DNA of 64,000 nt. Origin: an uncultured Sphingomonas sp. GTDB taxonomy: Bacteria; Pseudomonadota; Alphaproteobacteria; Sphingomonadales; Sphingomonadaceae. Positions within the stretch are counted from its first letter, which is position 1; the number at the start of each line of letters is the position of its first letter. The DNA lies in assembly GCF_937859915.1 (NCBI RefSeq), contig NZ_CALMAW010000062.1:1-64000 (forward strand). The letters run 5' to 3'. The notes beneath the pieces were generated by a model. It saw nothing but the letters and a program-made list of their open reading frames with translations, ran no database searches and was not told the origin of the DNA. This document shows, piece after piece, positions 53,203-63,537 of this stretch. Both the position numbers and the translations under genes were made by a program.

Positions 53203-53820
53203 TTAGGCGTCGAAGCCGATATGGCCCGGTTGCGCGGCCACGCGCGCGCACCACGCGGCGACCGCCGGCCAGCGCGCCAGATCGAAGCCGCCCTCGCCGG
53301 CGACATGCGTATAGGCATAGAGCGCGATGTCGGCGAGCGTCAGCCGCTCGCCGACGAAGAAGGCATGGGTTTGCAGATGCGTGTCCATCAGGTCGAGCGC
53401 GGCGTCGCCCGCGGCGCGCTTGCCCGGGATGAGCGCGCGCTGCGCCGCGCTGAGCTGGTCCTCGCCGACGAAGGCGCGCCAGAAGCGCAGCGTCGCGACA
53501 TTGGGCTCGTGACTATATTGTTCGAAGAACATCCAGCGGAACATGTCGGCGCGCTCGAAGCGATCGCTGGGGATCAGCGACGCGCCGTCGGCGAGATAGA
53601 CGCACGCGGCGCCGCTCTCGGGCAGGAAGCGGTCGCCGATCTGGAGCACCGGGATACGGCCGTTGGCGTTGACCCTCGCCAGGAATTCGCGCGTCCGGGT
53701 CTCACCCTTCAGCACGGCATAGCTGCGCCGCTCGATCGGCACGCCGACATGCGCGGCAACCAGCCGGATCTTGTAGCAATTGCCCGAAATCGGGTCTTCG
53801 TGAAGGATCAGCCTGTCCAT
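53203..53820 (-). CDS. glutathione S-transferase family protein
   Basis: MDRLILHEDPISGNCYKIRLVAAHVG; NANGRIPVLQIGDRFLPES. Confidence 0.9.
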   Translation of the reverse strand: MDRLILHEDPISGNCYKIRLVAAHVGVPIERRSYAVLKGETRTREFLARVNANGRIPVLQIGDRFLPESGAACVYLADGASLIPSDRFERADMFRWMFFEQYSHEPNVATLRFWRAFVGEDQLSAAQRALIPGKRAAGDAALDLMDTHLQTHAFFVGERLTLADIALYAYTHVAGEGGFDLARWPAVAAWCARVAAQPGHIGFDA

Positions 53821-53913
53821 GCCCCTCTCCCATCCGTCATGGTACCGCGCCCGCTCGCGGCACGCTCCGGAGCATGCCCGCGAAACCGGTTCACGAACAG
53901 GCGGGCGAAGACA

Positions 53914-54915
53914 TCATGCCATCGTCAGCACGATCTTGCCGACATGGTCGCCGCCGTCCATCCGCGCGTGCGCCTTGGCGGCGTCGGCGAGCGGGAAGGT
54001 CATGTCGATTACCGGCTTGAGCCGCCCCTCGATCACATGCGGCCACACCACCTGCGCGAGTTCGTCCGCGACCAGCGACTTGAAGCCGACGTCGCGGCCG
54101 CGGAGCATCGAGCCGCTCAGGGTCAGCCGCTTCGCCATGATCTGCGCGATATTGATCTCGGCCTTCATCCCGCCCTGCACCGCGATCGAGACGTGGCGGC
54201 CGTCCTCGGCAAGGCAGGCGAGATTGCGCGGCAGATAGTCGCCACCGACCATGTCGAGCACGGCTTGGACCCCCTTGCCGCCGGTAATCGCCATCACCGC
54301 CTCGACGAAATCCTGCGTCTTGTAGTTGATCGCGTGCGCTGCGCCGATCTCGAGCGCGCGCGCGCATTTGTCGTCGGTGCCGCAGGTCACGATCACGGTG
54401 AGGTCGAAGACCTTGCCGAGCGCGATCGCCATCGTCCCGATCCCGCTCGTCCCGCCATGGACGAGCACGGTGTCGCCCTCGACCGCATAGGCGCGCTCGA
54501 ACAGGTTGGACCACACGGTGAACAGCGTCTCGGGGATCGCCGCGGCCTCGACCATCGTCAGCGCAGGGGGCACCGGCAGGCACTGGCCGACGGGCGCCAC
54601 GCAATATTCGGCATAACCGCCGCCCCAGACCAGCGCACAGACCGGCTGGCCGAGCATCGACGCATCCGCCCCCTCGCCCACCGCAGCGACGGTACCGGCA
54701 ATCTCTAGACCAAAGATTGTCGGCGCGCCGGGGGGCATCGGATAGCGGCCGAGGCGCTGCAGGACGTCGGGCCGATTGACCCCGGCGGCGGCCACTTTGA
54801 TCAGCAATTCGCCCGCCGCGGGCGAGGGCACGGGCCGCGTGACCGGCTGGAGGACGTCGGGGCCACCGGGCGCATCGGGATCGATTGCGACCATCGTATC
54901 AGGCAATTGCGCCAC
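53914..54915 (-). CDS. NAD(P)H quinone oxidoreductase (MDR family)
   Basis: AAGVNRPDVLQRLGRYPMPPGAPTIFGLEIAGTV, VLVHGGTSGIGTMAIAL; start trimmed to GTG/ATG near 54915/54894. Confidence 0.9.
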   Translation of the reverse strand: MAQLPDTMVAIDPDAPGGPDVLQPVTRPVPSPAAGELLIKVAAAGVNRPDVLQRLGRYPMPPGAPTIFGLEIAGTVAAVGEGADASMLGQPVCALVWGGGYAEYCVAPVGQCLPVPPALTMVEAAAIPETLFTVWSNLFERAYAVEGDTVLVHGGTSGIGTMAIALGKVFDLTVIVTCGTDDKCARALEIGAAHAINYKTQDFVEAVMAITGGKGVQAVLDMVGGDYLPRNLACLAEDGRHVSIAVQGGMKAEINIAQIMAKRLTLSGSMLRGRDVGFKSLVADELAQVVWPHVIEGRLKPVIDMTFPLADAAKAHARMDGGDHVGKIVLTMA

Positions 54916-54988
54916 ATTTTCCCCCGTTCGCGCCAAACCGCGCGCCGCGTTTATTGACAGACGTCCGGATCGGGTCAACGTTGCATCC

Positions 54989-55186
54989 ATGGACAGCGAG
55001 GAAATCCTGCCGAGACGTGCCGACGACCCCGTCGCCGCGCTCGCACGCCAGGATCTCGATCCCTTCTCGGTGGAAGACCTCGAGGCGCGCATCGCCGCCC
55101 TCGAAGCCGAGATCGTCCGTGTTCGACGAAAGCTTGAAAGCGCCGTTAACCATCGCGCAACCGCGGATGCCCTATTCAGGCGATGA
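54989..55186 (+). CDS. DUF1192 family small protein
   Basis: MDSEEILPRRADDPVAALARQDLDPFSVEDLEARIAALEAEI. Confidence 0.85.
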   Translation: MDSEEILPRRADDPVAALARQDLDPFSVEDLEARIAALEAEIVRVRRKLESAVNHRATADALFRR

Positions 55187-55323
55187 GGACAGCCCGCTCC
55201 CCGAGCGGCGATCGCACGAAGCCCCGCTCCGGGGTGGGCATCCTTGATGAAACGGGTTCGCCTCCCGACATATCCGGGACGGTGGCACGCTTCGTCGGGC
55301 CACCGCCTAGGAGTCGATAGACC

Positions 55324-57633
55324 ATGCCCAGTTTCGCTCGTGACCTCGAAACCACCCTTCACAACGCGCTGGCCGCTGCCAGCACGCGCAAGCATGAATA
55401 CGCCACGCTCGAGCATCTGCTGCTCGCGCTGATCGGCGACGAGCATGCCGCCCAGGTCATGGCGGGCTGCGGCGTCGAGCTGTCCGAGCTTCGCGACGCC
55501 GTCACCCATTATCTCGATACCGAACTCGACGCGCTCAAGACGGACACCGAAACCGATCCGTCGCCCACCTCCGGTTTCCAGCGCGTGATCCAGCGCGCCA
55601 TCCTCCACGTGCAGTCCTCCGGTCGCGAGGAGGTGACGGGCGCCAATGTGCTCGTCGCGCTCTTCTCCGAGCGCGAGAGCTATGCGGTATATTTCCTGCA
55701 GCAGCAGGACATGACGCGCCTCGATGCGGTGAGCTTCATCAGCCACGGCGTCGGCAAGGGCACCCAGCCAACGGAGGCACGTGACGTGAAGGGCGCAGAG
55801 GACGACAAGCCGCAAAAGGCCGAGCCGAAGGCGAAGGGCGACAGCGCGCTCAAGCAGTTCACCGTCAACCTGAACGACAAGGCCAAGGACGGCCGGGTCG
55901 ATCCGCTGATCGGCCGCCATGCCGAGGTGGATCGCACGATCCAGATCCTCTGCCGGCGGTCGAAGAACAACCCGCTCTATGTGGGCGATCCCGGCGTCGG
56001 CAAGACCGCGATCGCCGAGGGTCTGGCGCGCAAGATCATCGAGGGCCAGGTGCCCGAGGTGCTCAAGCCCGCGGTGATCTACTCGCTCGATATGGGCGCG
56101 CTGCTTGCCGGCACGCGCTATCGCGGCGATTTCGAGGAGCGGCTCAAGCAGGTCGTCTCCGAGCTCGAGAAGCTGCCGCACGCGGTGCTGTTCATCGATG
56201 AGATCCACACGGTGATCGGTGCCGGCGCCACCTCGGGCGGCGCGATGGATGCCTCGAACCTGTTGAAGCCCGCTTTGTCGGGCGGACAGATCCGCTGCAT
56301 CGGCTCGACCACCTACAAGGAATTCCGCAACCATTTCGAGAAGGACCGCGCGCTGCTGCGGCGCTTCCAGAAGATCGACGTCAACGAGCCCTCGGTCGAG
56401 GACACGATCAAGATCATCACCGGTCTGCGCCCCAGCTTCGAGGCGCATCACCACCTCAAGTACACGGCGGATGCGATCAAGTCGGCGGTGGAGCTGTCGG
56501 CACGCTACATCAACGACCGCAAACTGCCCGATAAGGCGATCGACGTGATCGACGAAGCCGGCGCGATGCAGATGCTGGTGCCCGAGAACCGCCGCAAGAA
56601 GGTGATCGGCACGCGCGAGGTCGAGGCGGTGATCGCCACGATGGCGCGCATCCCACCCAAGTCGGTGTCGTCCGACGACAAGAAGGTGCTCGAGACGCTC
56701 GAGACCGATCTCAAGCGCGTCGTGTTCGGCCAGGCCAAGGCGATCGAGACGCTCGCCTCGGCGATCAAGCTGTCGCGTGCGGGTCTGCGCGAGCCCGACA
56801 AGCCGATCGGCAACTATCTCTTCTCGGGGCCGACCGGCGTCGGCAAGACCGAGGTCGCGCGCCAGCTCGCTGAGATATTGGGCATCCCGCTCCAGCGTTT
56901 CGACATGTCCGAATATATGGAGCGCCACAGCGTCTCGCGGCTGATCGGCGCGCCCCCGGGCTATGTCGGCTATGATCAGGGTGGCCTGCTCACCGACGCG
57001 GTCGACCAAAATCCGCATTCGGTGCTGCTGCTCGACGAGATCGAGAAGGCGCATCCCGACCTGTTCAACATCCTCCTGCAGGTGATGGACAACGGCAAGC
57101 TCACCGATCATCACGGTAAGACGGTCGATTTCAGGAATACCATCCTGATCATGACGACCAATGCCGGCGCGTCCGACATGGCGCGCGAGTCGGTCGGCTT
57201 CGGCAATCTCTCCCGTGAGGGCGAGGACGAGGAGGCGGTGAAGAAGATGTTCACCCCCGAATTCCGCAATCGTCTCGATGCGATCGTGCCGTTCGGCTAT
57301 CTCCCGCCCGAGGTCGTCTCGCGCGTTGTCGAGAAGTTTATCCTCCAGCTCGAGTTGCAGCTTGCCGATCGCAACGTCCACATCGCGCTCGAGGACGACG
57401 CGCGCGACTGGCTGACCGCCAAGGGCTATGACAAGCTCTATGGTGCCCGCCCGATGGGCCGCCTGATCCAGGAGAAGATCAAGCAGCCGCTCGCCGAGGA
57501 ACTGCTGTTCGGCAAGCTCGTCAACGGCGGCGAGGTCCGCGTGAAACTGAAGGACGACGCGCTCGCCTTCGAGATCACGCCCGGCGCGCCCAAGGCGAGC
57601 AAGGGCCGCAAGACGGTGGCCGCCAAGGCCTAA
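55324..57633 (+). CDS. clpA: ATP-dependent Clp protease ATP-binding subunit ClpA
   Basis: Clp N-domain, two AAA+ modules (GDPGVGKTAIAEGLA; GPTGVGKTEVARQLAE). Confidence 0.96.
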   Translation: MPSFARDLETTLHNALAAASTRKHEYATLEHLLLALIGDEHAAQVMAGCGVELSELRDAVTHYLDTELDALKTDTETDPSPTSGFQRVIQRAILHVQSSGREEVTGANVLVALFSERESYAVYFLQQQDMTRLDAVSFISHGVGKGTQPTEARDVKGAEDDKPQKAEPKAKGDSALKQFTVNLNDKAKDGRVDPLIGRHAEVDRTIQILCRRSKNNPLYVGDPGVGKTAIAEGLARKIIEGQVPEVLKPAVIYSLDMGALLAGTRYRGDFEERLKQVVSELEKLPHAVLFIDEIHTVIGAGATSGGAMDASNLLKPALSGGQIRCIGSTTYKEFRNHFEKDRALLRRFQKIDVNEPSVEDTIKIITGLRPSFEAHHHLKYTADAIKSAVELSARYINDRKLPDKAIDVIDEAGAMQMLVPENRRKKVIGTREVEAVIATMARIPPKSVSSDDKKVLETLETDLKRVVFGQAKAIETLASAIKLSRAGLREPDKPIGNYLFSGPTGVGKTEVARQLAEILGIPLQRFDMSEYMERHSVSRLIGAPPGYVGYDQGGLLTDAVDQNPHSVLLLDEIEKAHPDLFNILLQVMDNGKLTDHHGKTVDFRNTILIMTTNAGASDMARESVGFGNLSREGEDEEAVKKMFTPEFRNRLDAIVPFGYLPPEVVSRVVEKFILQLELQLADRNVHIALEDDARDWLTAKGYDKLYGARPMGRLIQEKIKQPLAEELLFGKLVNGGEVRVKLKDDALAFEITPGAPKASKGRKTVAAKA

Positions 57634-57659
57634 CCGTCGACCGTCCCAAAACCAAAAAC

Positions 57660-57690
57660 GGCCGGGCAGCGATGCCCGGCCCTTTCTATG
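57660..57690 (+). terminator. rho-independent terminator after clpA
   Basis: ggccgggca gcga tgcccggcc then ctttct; A-rich upstream, so possibly bidirectional. Confidence 0.8.
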
Positions 57691-57732
57691 CGGGTGGGCC
57701 GTCCGGGCGCGGAGGCCCGGCCAACCCCGCGA

Positions 57733-58044
57733 TCAGCAGCCGCGACGGTGCCGCGTGTGCGACTTGTCGAGATGGCGACCCAGCAGGGCGCCACCGACGC
57801 CGCCCGCAGCCGTGCCGAGCACGCCTCCACCGACCGCATTGCCGATCAGCGCGCCGCCGACGCCACCTGCGATCGTGCCGACCGCACCATTGCCGCCGCC
57901 GCAGCGATGGCGATAATGGCCGCCGCGACCATGATAATAATGATGATCGTAGGCGAGCGCCGGGGTCACCGGAACCACCGCGGGCGTCGCCGTGATCGCG
58001 AGCAGGGCACCTAGGACGAGCTTGTTCTTCATATCATTCTCCAT
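57733..58044 (-). CDS. glycine-zipper (2TM) surface-type protein
   Basis: Signal peptide MKNKLVLGALLAITATPAVV; GAVGTIAGGVGGALIGNAVGGGVLGTAAGGVGGALLG; start may be 58032. Confidence 0.8.
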   Translation of the reverse strand: MENDMKNKLVLGALLAITATPAVVPVTPALAYDHHYYHGRGGHYRHRCGGGNGAVGTIAGGVGGALIGNAVGGGVLGTAAGGVGGALLGRHLDKSHTRHRRGC

Positions 58045-58221
58045 CGTGACGCAGCCGTAACGCATATGCCATGTTCTGGTTGCCCGATCATGTCGATCGG
58101 CATCGCCGCGGTGAACGGATTTCCGCGGCCCTGTCGCCGCTATGCCGATCGCCGCTGCAACCGGATATGAACGGCCCCGAATCGCTTCCCCTGATCGGGG
58201 GCGCATGCCACATTACCCATC

Positions 58222-59076
58222 GTGGTTAACGGCATTCGGGCGACCGTCCGATCCGTCCGGGTGCAGCGTTCCTTCTCCTCCCGACTGTCAGGGGCTTGCC
58301 CGATGTCCAGGCGCCGACGCCCGCTCCTTCTCGCGCTCGTCGCGATCGGCCTCAGCGCCGGCACCGGCGTCCCGGTCATGATGCATCACCGCGGCTATTG
58401 GGCGACACAGCCTCCGAGCGCCCGCCCCTCGCGCTTCACGCCCGCCGACGCGATGCGGCTGCGCCCCGGCCAATATGCCTGGTCGCCCTATGGCGACGAT
58501 CCGACGCCGCTGCATATCGCGATCGACCTCACCAACCAGCGCGCCTTCGTCTTCCAGGGCCGCGCATTGGTCGGGATCGCGACCGTCTCGACCGGCAAGC
58601 CCGGGCACGGCACCCCGACCGGCACCTACCCGATCCTCGAAAAGGCGGTCTGGCACCGCTCGAACCTCTATTCGAACGCGCCGATGCCCTACATGCAACG
58701 GCTGACCTGGGGCGGCGTCGCGCTCCATGCCGGCTATAATCCGGGGCATCCCGCCTCGCACGGCTGTATCCGCCTGCCCTATGGCTTTGCGCGCATCCTG
58801 TTCCGCGCGACGGAAGTCGGCGGGATGGTGGTGGTGACCCGCGGCGTGCCGATCGCCGCGCCGCCGCTGCCCGTGGAGCAGATGGCGCGGGCGGAGCCGC
58901 CGGTGACAGACATGCCAGCCGCGCCATCCGACGCCGCGATGACGTATGACGTGCCGCGCGACGCTCCGGAGACATTCGACGCGCCGCTCGGGCCACGCCC
59001 ACCGCGGCCGGCCCCGAGCGTCGCGATGATCAGCACCGAGCGCAGCGTCGCGGTGATGTCGTCGACCTTACTTTAG
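58222..59076 (+). CDS. L,D-transpeptidase (YkuD) family protein
   Basis: GKPGHGTPTGTYPILEKAVWHRSNL ... GVALHAGYNPGHPASHGCIRLPYGFA active-site motif; start may be 58303. Confidence 0.9.
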   Translation: MVNGIRATVRSVRVQRSFSSRLSGACPMSRRRRPLLLALVAIGLSAGTGVPVMMHHRGYWATQPPSARPSRFTPADAMRLRPGQYAWSPYGDDPTPLHIAIDLTNQRAFVFQGRALVGIATVSTGKPGHGTPTGTYPILEKAVWHRSNLYSNAPMPYMQRLTWGGVALHAGYNPGHPASHGCIRLPYGFARILFRATEVGGMVVVTRGVPIAAPPLPVEQMARAEPPVTDMPAAPSDAAMTYDVPRDAPETFDAPLGPRPPRPAPSVAMISTERSVAVMSSTLL

Positions 59077-59188
59077 CCCTCTCCCTCCGGGAGAGGGTTG
59101 GGTGAGGGTCTCCAGCCCCCGAGCTGGGACGCGACGGCTGCGCCGCCGCTCCCCCTCACCCCGACCCTCTCCCCGCCGGGGAGAGGGG
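59077..59188. repeat. intergenic inverted repeat pair (CCCTCTCCCNCCGGGAGAGGG type)
   Basis: ccctctccctccgggagagggttgggtgaggg and ccctcaccccgaccctctccccgccggggagaggg. Confidence 0.75.
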
Positions 59189-59194
59189 GCGTTC

Positions 59195-59869
59195 TTACCC
59201 CAGCACGCCCTCGTGCAGCCGGACCACCCGGTCCATCCGCGCCGCCAGCCGCTCGTTGTGGGTCGCGATCACCGCGGCGGTGCCCTCCTCGCGGACCAGC
59301 CGCAGGAACTCGACCAGCACGATGTCGGCGGTCGCCTCGTCGAGATTGCCGGTCGGCTCGTCCGCCAGCACCAGCGCGGGCCGGTTGGCGAGCGCCCGCG
59401 CCACCGCGACGCGCTGCTGCTCGCCGCCCGACAGCTTCGAAGGCCGATGGTCGAGCCGGTGCGACAGCCCCAGCGTGCCGAGCAGCAGGCGCGAGCGCTC
59501 GTCCGCCTCGGCCCGTGTCGCACCGTGGATCATCAGCGGCAGCACGACATTCTCCTGCGCCGAGAAATCGGGCAGCAGATGGTGGAATTGGTAGACGAAG
59601 CCGAGCCGGTCGCGGCGGACCCGCGTGCGCCCGTCATTGTCGAGCTTGGCCGCCTCCTCGCCGGCGATGCGGATCGATCCCTCGAAGCCGCCCTCGAGCA
59701 GCCCGATCGCCTGCAGCATCGTCGACTTGCCCGAACCGCTGGGCCCGAGCAGCGCGACGATCTCGCCGGGCGCGACCGACAGGTTGACGCCGCGCAGGAC
59801 ATGGATGGTGTGCCCGCCCTGCTCGTAGCTGCGCCGCAGATTGGTGACGTGAAGGATCGGCTCATTCAT
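59195..59869 (-). CDS. lolD: lipoprotein-releasing ABC transporter ATP-binding protein LolD
   Basis: [55 protein letters not shown]. Confidence 0.94.
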   Translation of the reverse strand: MNEPILHVTNLRRSYEQGGHTIHVLRGVNLSVAPGEIVALLGPSGSGKSTMLQAIGLLEGGFEGSIRIAGEEAAKLDNDGRTRVRRDRLGFVYQFHHLLPDFSAQENVVLPLMIHGATRAEADERSRLLLGTLGLSHRLDHRPSKLSGGEQQRVAVARALANRPALVLADEPTGNLDEATADIVLVEFLRLVREEGTAAVIATHNERLAARMDRVVRLHEGVLG

Positions 59870-61109
59870 AGCGCAGCACCTGGACGGGATCGGTGCTCGA
59901 CGCCTTGTAGGCGGGATAGAGCGTCGCGAGGAAGGTGAGGATCAGCGTCATCGCGATGATGATCGTGATGTCGAGCGGATCGGTCTTAGACGGGAGTTCG
60001 GTGAGCACCCGCACCGACGGATCCCACAGCTGCGCGCCGGTCATCGCCTGGATCGCGTCGACGACGTCCTGGCGCAGGAACAGGAAGATCGCGCCGAGAA
60101 TCAGGCCGAGCCCGGTGCCGAGCACGCCGATCGTCATCCCCACGGTCATGAAGATGCGCAGCATCGCCGCGCGGCTCGCCCCCATCGTGCGCAGGATCGC
60201 GATGTCGCGCGTCTTGGCGCGGACCAGCATGATCAGCGACGACAGGATGTTGAACGCCGCGATCAGGATGACGATGCCGAGCACCACGAACATGGTGACG
60301 CGCTCGACCTCGAGCGCCTGGAACAGCGAGGCGTTCATCTGCCGCCAGTCGGTGATGGTGCCGTCGCGGATCACTTTCGGCGCGAGCGGCGCGACGATCT
60401 GCGCGACCTTGTCGGGATCGACCGTGCGCAGCTCGACCATCTGGACGGTGTTGCCCAGCAGCAACAGGCTCTGCGCGTCCTCCATCGGCATGACGACATA
60501 GGCCTTGTCGAAGTCATAGATGCCGATCTCGAAGGTCGCCGCCACCCGGTAGCTGACGATGCGCGGCGCGGTCCCGAACGGCGTCGATTCGCCTGCCGGA
60601 TTGAGCACGCTGATCGAATCGCCGACCCCGATGCCGAGCGCCTCGGCGAGCTTGGTGCCGATCACGACATTGCCCGAGCCGGGCGTCACTTCGGCGAGGT
60701 CGCCCGCCTTGACGTCGGGCCCGATGGTCGCGCGCAGATCGGGCAGCGCCATGCCGCGCAGCAGGATCGGTTCGACCCGCCCGCCAACTTGCGAGAAGAG
60801 CGGCTGCTCGATCAGCGGGATCGCCGAGGTGACGCCGGGCGTCTCCTTCGCCAGTCTGGCGATGCGCTGCCAGTCGGGCAGGCCGCGGCCCTCATAGCCC
60901 TGGATGATCGCCTGGCCGTTGAGCCCGATGGTCTTGTCGAACAGCTCGGCGCGGAAGCCGTTCATCACGCTCATCACGACAATCAGTGCGGCGACGCCGA
61001 GCGCGACCGCGCCCAGACTGATCGTCGCGACCAGCAGGATGAACGCCTCGCCGCGGCCCGGCAGCAGATAGCGCCGCGCGATCATCCGCTCGGTGCGGTC
61101 GAGGATCAC
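59862..61109 (-). CDS. lipoprotein-releasing ABC transporter permease (LolC/LolE)
   Basis: [48 protein letters not shown]; FtsX-type C-terminus. Confidence 0.93.
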   Translation of the reverse strand: MILDRTERMIARRYLLPGRGEAFILLVATISLGAVALGVAALIVVMSVMNGFRAELFDKTIGLNGQAIIQGYEGRGLPDWQRIARLAKETPGVTSAIPLIEQPLFSQVGGRVEPILLRGMALPDLRATIGPDVKAGDLAEVTPGSGNVVIGTKLAEALGIGVGDSISVLNPAGESTPFGTAPRIVSYRVAATFEIGIYDFDKAYVVMPMEDAQSLLLLGNTVQMVELRTVDPDKVAQIVAPLAPKVIRDGTITDWRQMNASLFQALEVERVTMFVVLGIVILIAAFNILSSLIMLVRAKTRDIAILRTMGASRAAMLRIFMTVGMTIGVLGTGLGLILGAIFLFLRQDVVDAIQAMTGAQLWDPSVRVLTELPSKTDPLDITIIIAMTLILTFLATLYPAYKASSTDPVQVLRYE

Positions 61110-61131
61110 CGGAAGCCGCCGCACATACAAA

Positions 61132-61206
61132 TCCCGTTCGCACTGAGCGAAGTCGAAGTGCAGCCACCGCAAGCGCATAGCCTTCGACTGCGCTCAGGCC
61201 GAACGG
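61132..61206. repeat. intergenic inverted repeat pair, same family as 24222-24319
   Basis: cccgttcgcactgagcgaagtcgaag / ccttcgactgcgctcaggccgaacgg. Confidence 0.75.
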
Positions 61207-61227
61207 AGGTGGGGGCGTATTCAGAGC

Positions 61228-62544
61228 TCAAGAAGCCACCTTCGCGATCGCATCTTCGATCGACAGCTCAATCTTCTCGCCGGTCGGGCGGCGCTTGAGT
61301 TCGACGACGCCCTTGGCGATGCCCTTGGGGCCGACGACGATCTGCCAGGGCAGACCGATCAGGTCCATCGTCGCGAACTTGGCGCCGCCGCGCTCGTCGC
61401 GGTCGTCGTACAGCGTCTCGACGCCCGCGGCCTGCAGCCTGGCGTAGAGATCGTCGGCCGCGGCCGCACAGGTCGCATCGTCGGCGCGCATGTTGATCAG
61501 GCCGACCGCATAGGGCGCGACCGAGTCGGGCCAGATGATCCCGGCCTCGTCATGGCTCGCCTCGATGATCGCGCCGACCAGCCGCGACACGCCGATCCCG
61601 TAGCTGCCCATATGCGGGGTGAGCTTGGTGCCGTCGGGGCCCTGCACCTCGAGCCCCATCGGCTTGGAATATTTCTCGCCGAAGTAGAAGATGTGCCCGA
61701 CCTCGATCCCGCGCGACTGGCGCAGATCGGCGCCGGCTTCCGCCTCGCGCGGCAAGTCGCGCTTCTCGTCGGTCGCGGCATAGTCGGCGACCGCGCCGGA
61801 GACGATCGCCTGCAGCGCCTCGGCATCGTCGAAGTCGACCGCGCCCGGCGCCACCGAGGTTTCCCAATTGCGGTGATAGAAGACATCGCTTTCGCCGGTG
61901 GGGGCGAGCACGATGAACTCGTGGCTGAGATCGCCGCCGATCGGCCCCGTGTCGGCCTGCATCGGGATCGCGCGCAGCCCCATCCGCGCGTAGGTGTTGA
62001 GATAGGAGACGAACATCCGGTTGTAGCTGTGGCGCGCGCCGGCTTCATCGACGTCGAAGCTGTAGGCGTCCTTCATCAGGAATTCGCGGCCCCGCATCAC
62101 GCCGAAGCGCGGGCGGACCTCGTCGCGGAACTTCCACTGGATATGATAGAGGATGCGCGGCAGGTCACGGTAGGAGCGCGCGCTCTCGCGGAAGAGGCTG
62201 GTGATCATCTCCTCATTGGTCGGTCCGTACAGCATGTCGCGGTCGTGGCGATCCTTGATGCGGAGCATCTCGGGACCATAGGCGTCGTAGCGGCCCGATT
62301 CGCGCCACAGATCGGCGGACTGCAGCGTCGGCATCAGCAGCTCGATCGCGCCGGCGCGGTCCTGCTCTTCGCGGACGATCTGCTCGATCTTGCGGAGTAC
62401 GCGCAGGCCGAGCGGCAGCCAGGCGTAGATTCCCGCGGCGGTCTGCCGGACGAGGCCGGCGCGGAGCATCAGCTTGTGGCTGACGATCTGCGCGTCGGTC
62501 GGCGATTCCTTGAGGACGGGCAGGAAGTGGCGGGAGAGACGCAT
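61228..62544 (-). CDS. proS: prolyl-tRNA synthetase (alphaproteobacterial short type)
   Basis: [50 protein letters not shown]. Confidence 0.96.
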   Translation of the reverse strand: MRLSRHFLPVLKESPTDAQIVSHKLMLRAGLVRQTAAGIYAWLPLGLRVLRKIEQIVREEQDRAGAIELLMPTLQSADLWRESGRYDAYGPEMLRIKDRHDRDMLYGPTNEEMITSLFRESARSYRDLPRILYHIQWKFRDEVRPRFGVMRGREFLMKDAYSFDVDEAGARHSYNRMFVSYLNTYARMGLRAIPMQADTGPIGGDLSHEFIVLAPTGESDVFYHRNWETSVAPGAVDFDDAEALQAIVSGAVADYAATDEKRDLPREAEAGADLRQSRGIEVGHIFYFGEKYSKPMGLEVQGPDGTKLTPHMGSYGIGVSRLVGAIIEASHDEAGIIWPDSVAPYAVGLINMRADDATCAAAADDLYARLQAAGVETLYDDRDERGGAKFATMDLIGLPWQIVVGPKGIAKGVVELKRRPTGEKIELSIEDAIAKVAS

Positions 62545-62955
62545 CGCGACCTTCGCAGTGACGCCCGCACCACGGAATGCAGGGGGCGTCGCCGCTCTAT
62601 TGCGCACGGCTTGCGGTGGCAACCTCGCCCCATGTTGCGGAATCGACACAGAGCGTGTCCTTTCGTTGCAGCCGCTCCACTATGCCAATGACAAGCCCGG
62701 CGTCTTGCCTCTAGGGATGATGCACGAACACAGGCACGGCCATGGTTCGGGGAGGGCGTCTCGGCCCCGTGGTTCCCTTTCTGAGGGGGGATGGAACCGC
62801 GAGCGGGCCGAACGCCGAAACTGGGGGCTGACGAGCGATCGTCACGCGGGATGCCCGGGTCGCAAGATCCGGGCGTTTCGCATTTGGGCCCGCTCACCTG
62901 CACCCATCGAGACCATTGCGCGTTGATCCTGCACCCTTCAATCGGAGCGCAGATC

Positions 62956-63111
62956 ATGGCAAGCCAACCACCTCCCGGCGATCCCGTCACACCGATCGAC
63001 GATCCGGTGCCGACCCCGGTCGATCCGCCGATCGTCACCCCCAGCGATCCCGGCGCGACGCCGAGCCAGCCGCCCGAACCGGGCAGCGATCCTTTCACCG
63101 AAGGTCCCTGA
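62956..63111 (+). CDS. small proline/aspartate-rich protein (51 aa)
   Basis: MASQPPPGDPVTPIDDPVPTPVDPPIVTPSDPGATPSQPPEPGSDPFTEGP. Confidence 0.4.
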   Translation: MASQPPPGDPVTPIDDPVPTPVDPPIVTPSDPGATPSQPPEPGSDPFTEGP

Positions 63112-63152
63112 TCTTCACCAGCGGCTAAGCTTTGGTCGGTAGCATCGCATCC

Positions 63153-63344
63153 ATGCTGCCGATCCGCCACAAAGCGATCTTCAAGAGCCGCTGGATGGCG
63201 CTGCTGTGGGCGGCGGGGATCATCTGGACTGCGGTCGACTTCGCCGGCGGACGGTCGCAAGGCGACGGCAATAGCGCGTCGGGCAATGACGAGATGGCCG
63301 ATGTCGCGGCGGCCGCGAACGCGTTCGACGGGATGGGAAAATAG
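63153..63344 (+). CDS. small membrane protein, unknown function
   Basis: MLPIRHKAIFKSRWMALLWAAGIIWTAVDFAGG; one TM; ORF may start at 63132. Confidence 0.5.
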   Translation: MLPIRHKAIFKSRWMALLWAAGIIWTAVDFAGGRSQGDGNSASGNDEMADVAAAANAFDGMGK

Positions 63345-63369
63345 CGCGGCGGCCTTTTCAGCCGTTTCC

Positions 63370-63529
63370 GTCGTCCCGGCGAAAGCCGGGATCCATAGAC
63401 GGCGGCGCACCGGCTATCGCACGCCGTCATCGCTATGCCGCGTCAGCACACGGCACCGGTCACACATCTGTCGTCCCCGACCCCCGGCGATGCGCCGCAT
63501 CAATGGGTCCCGGCTTTCGCCGGGACGAC
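63370..63529. repeat. REP-like inverted repeat pair (GTCGTCCCGGCGAAAGCCGGGANCCA type)
   Basis: gtcgtcccggcgaaagccgggatcca at 63370 and tgggtcccggctttcgccgggacgac at 63504. Confidence 0.8.
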
Positions 63530-63537
63530 GCGCTGAA

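Noticed and set aside
53914-57381. 1155-aa - strand ORF
   Set aside because: Only the C-terminal part (53914-54915) is the quinone oxidoreductase; the rest is antisense of clpA
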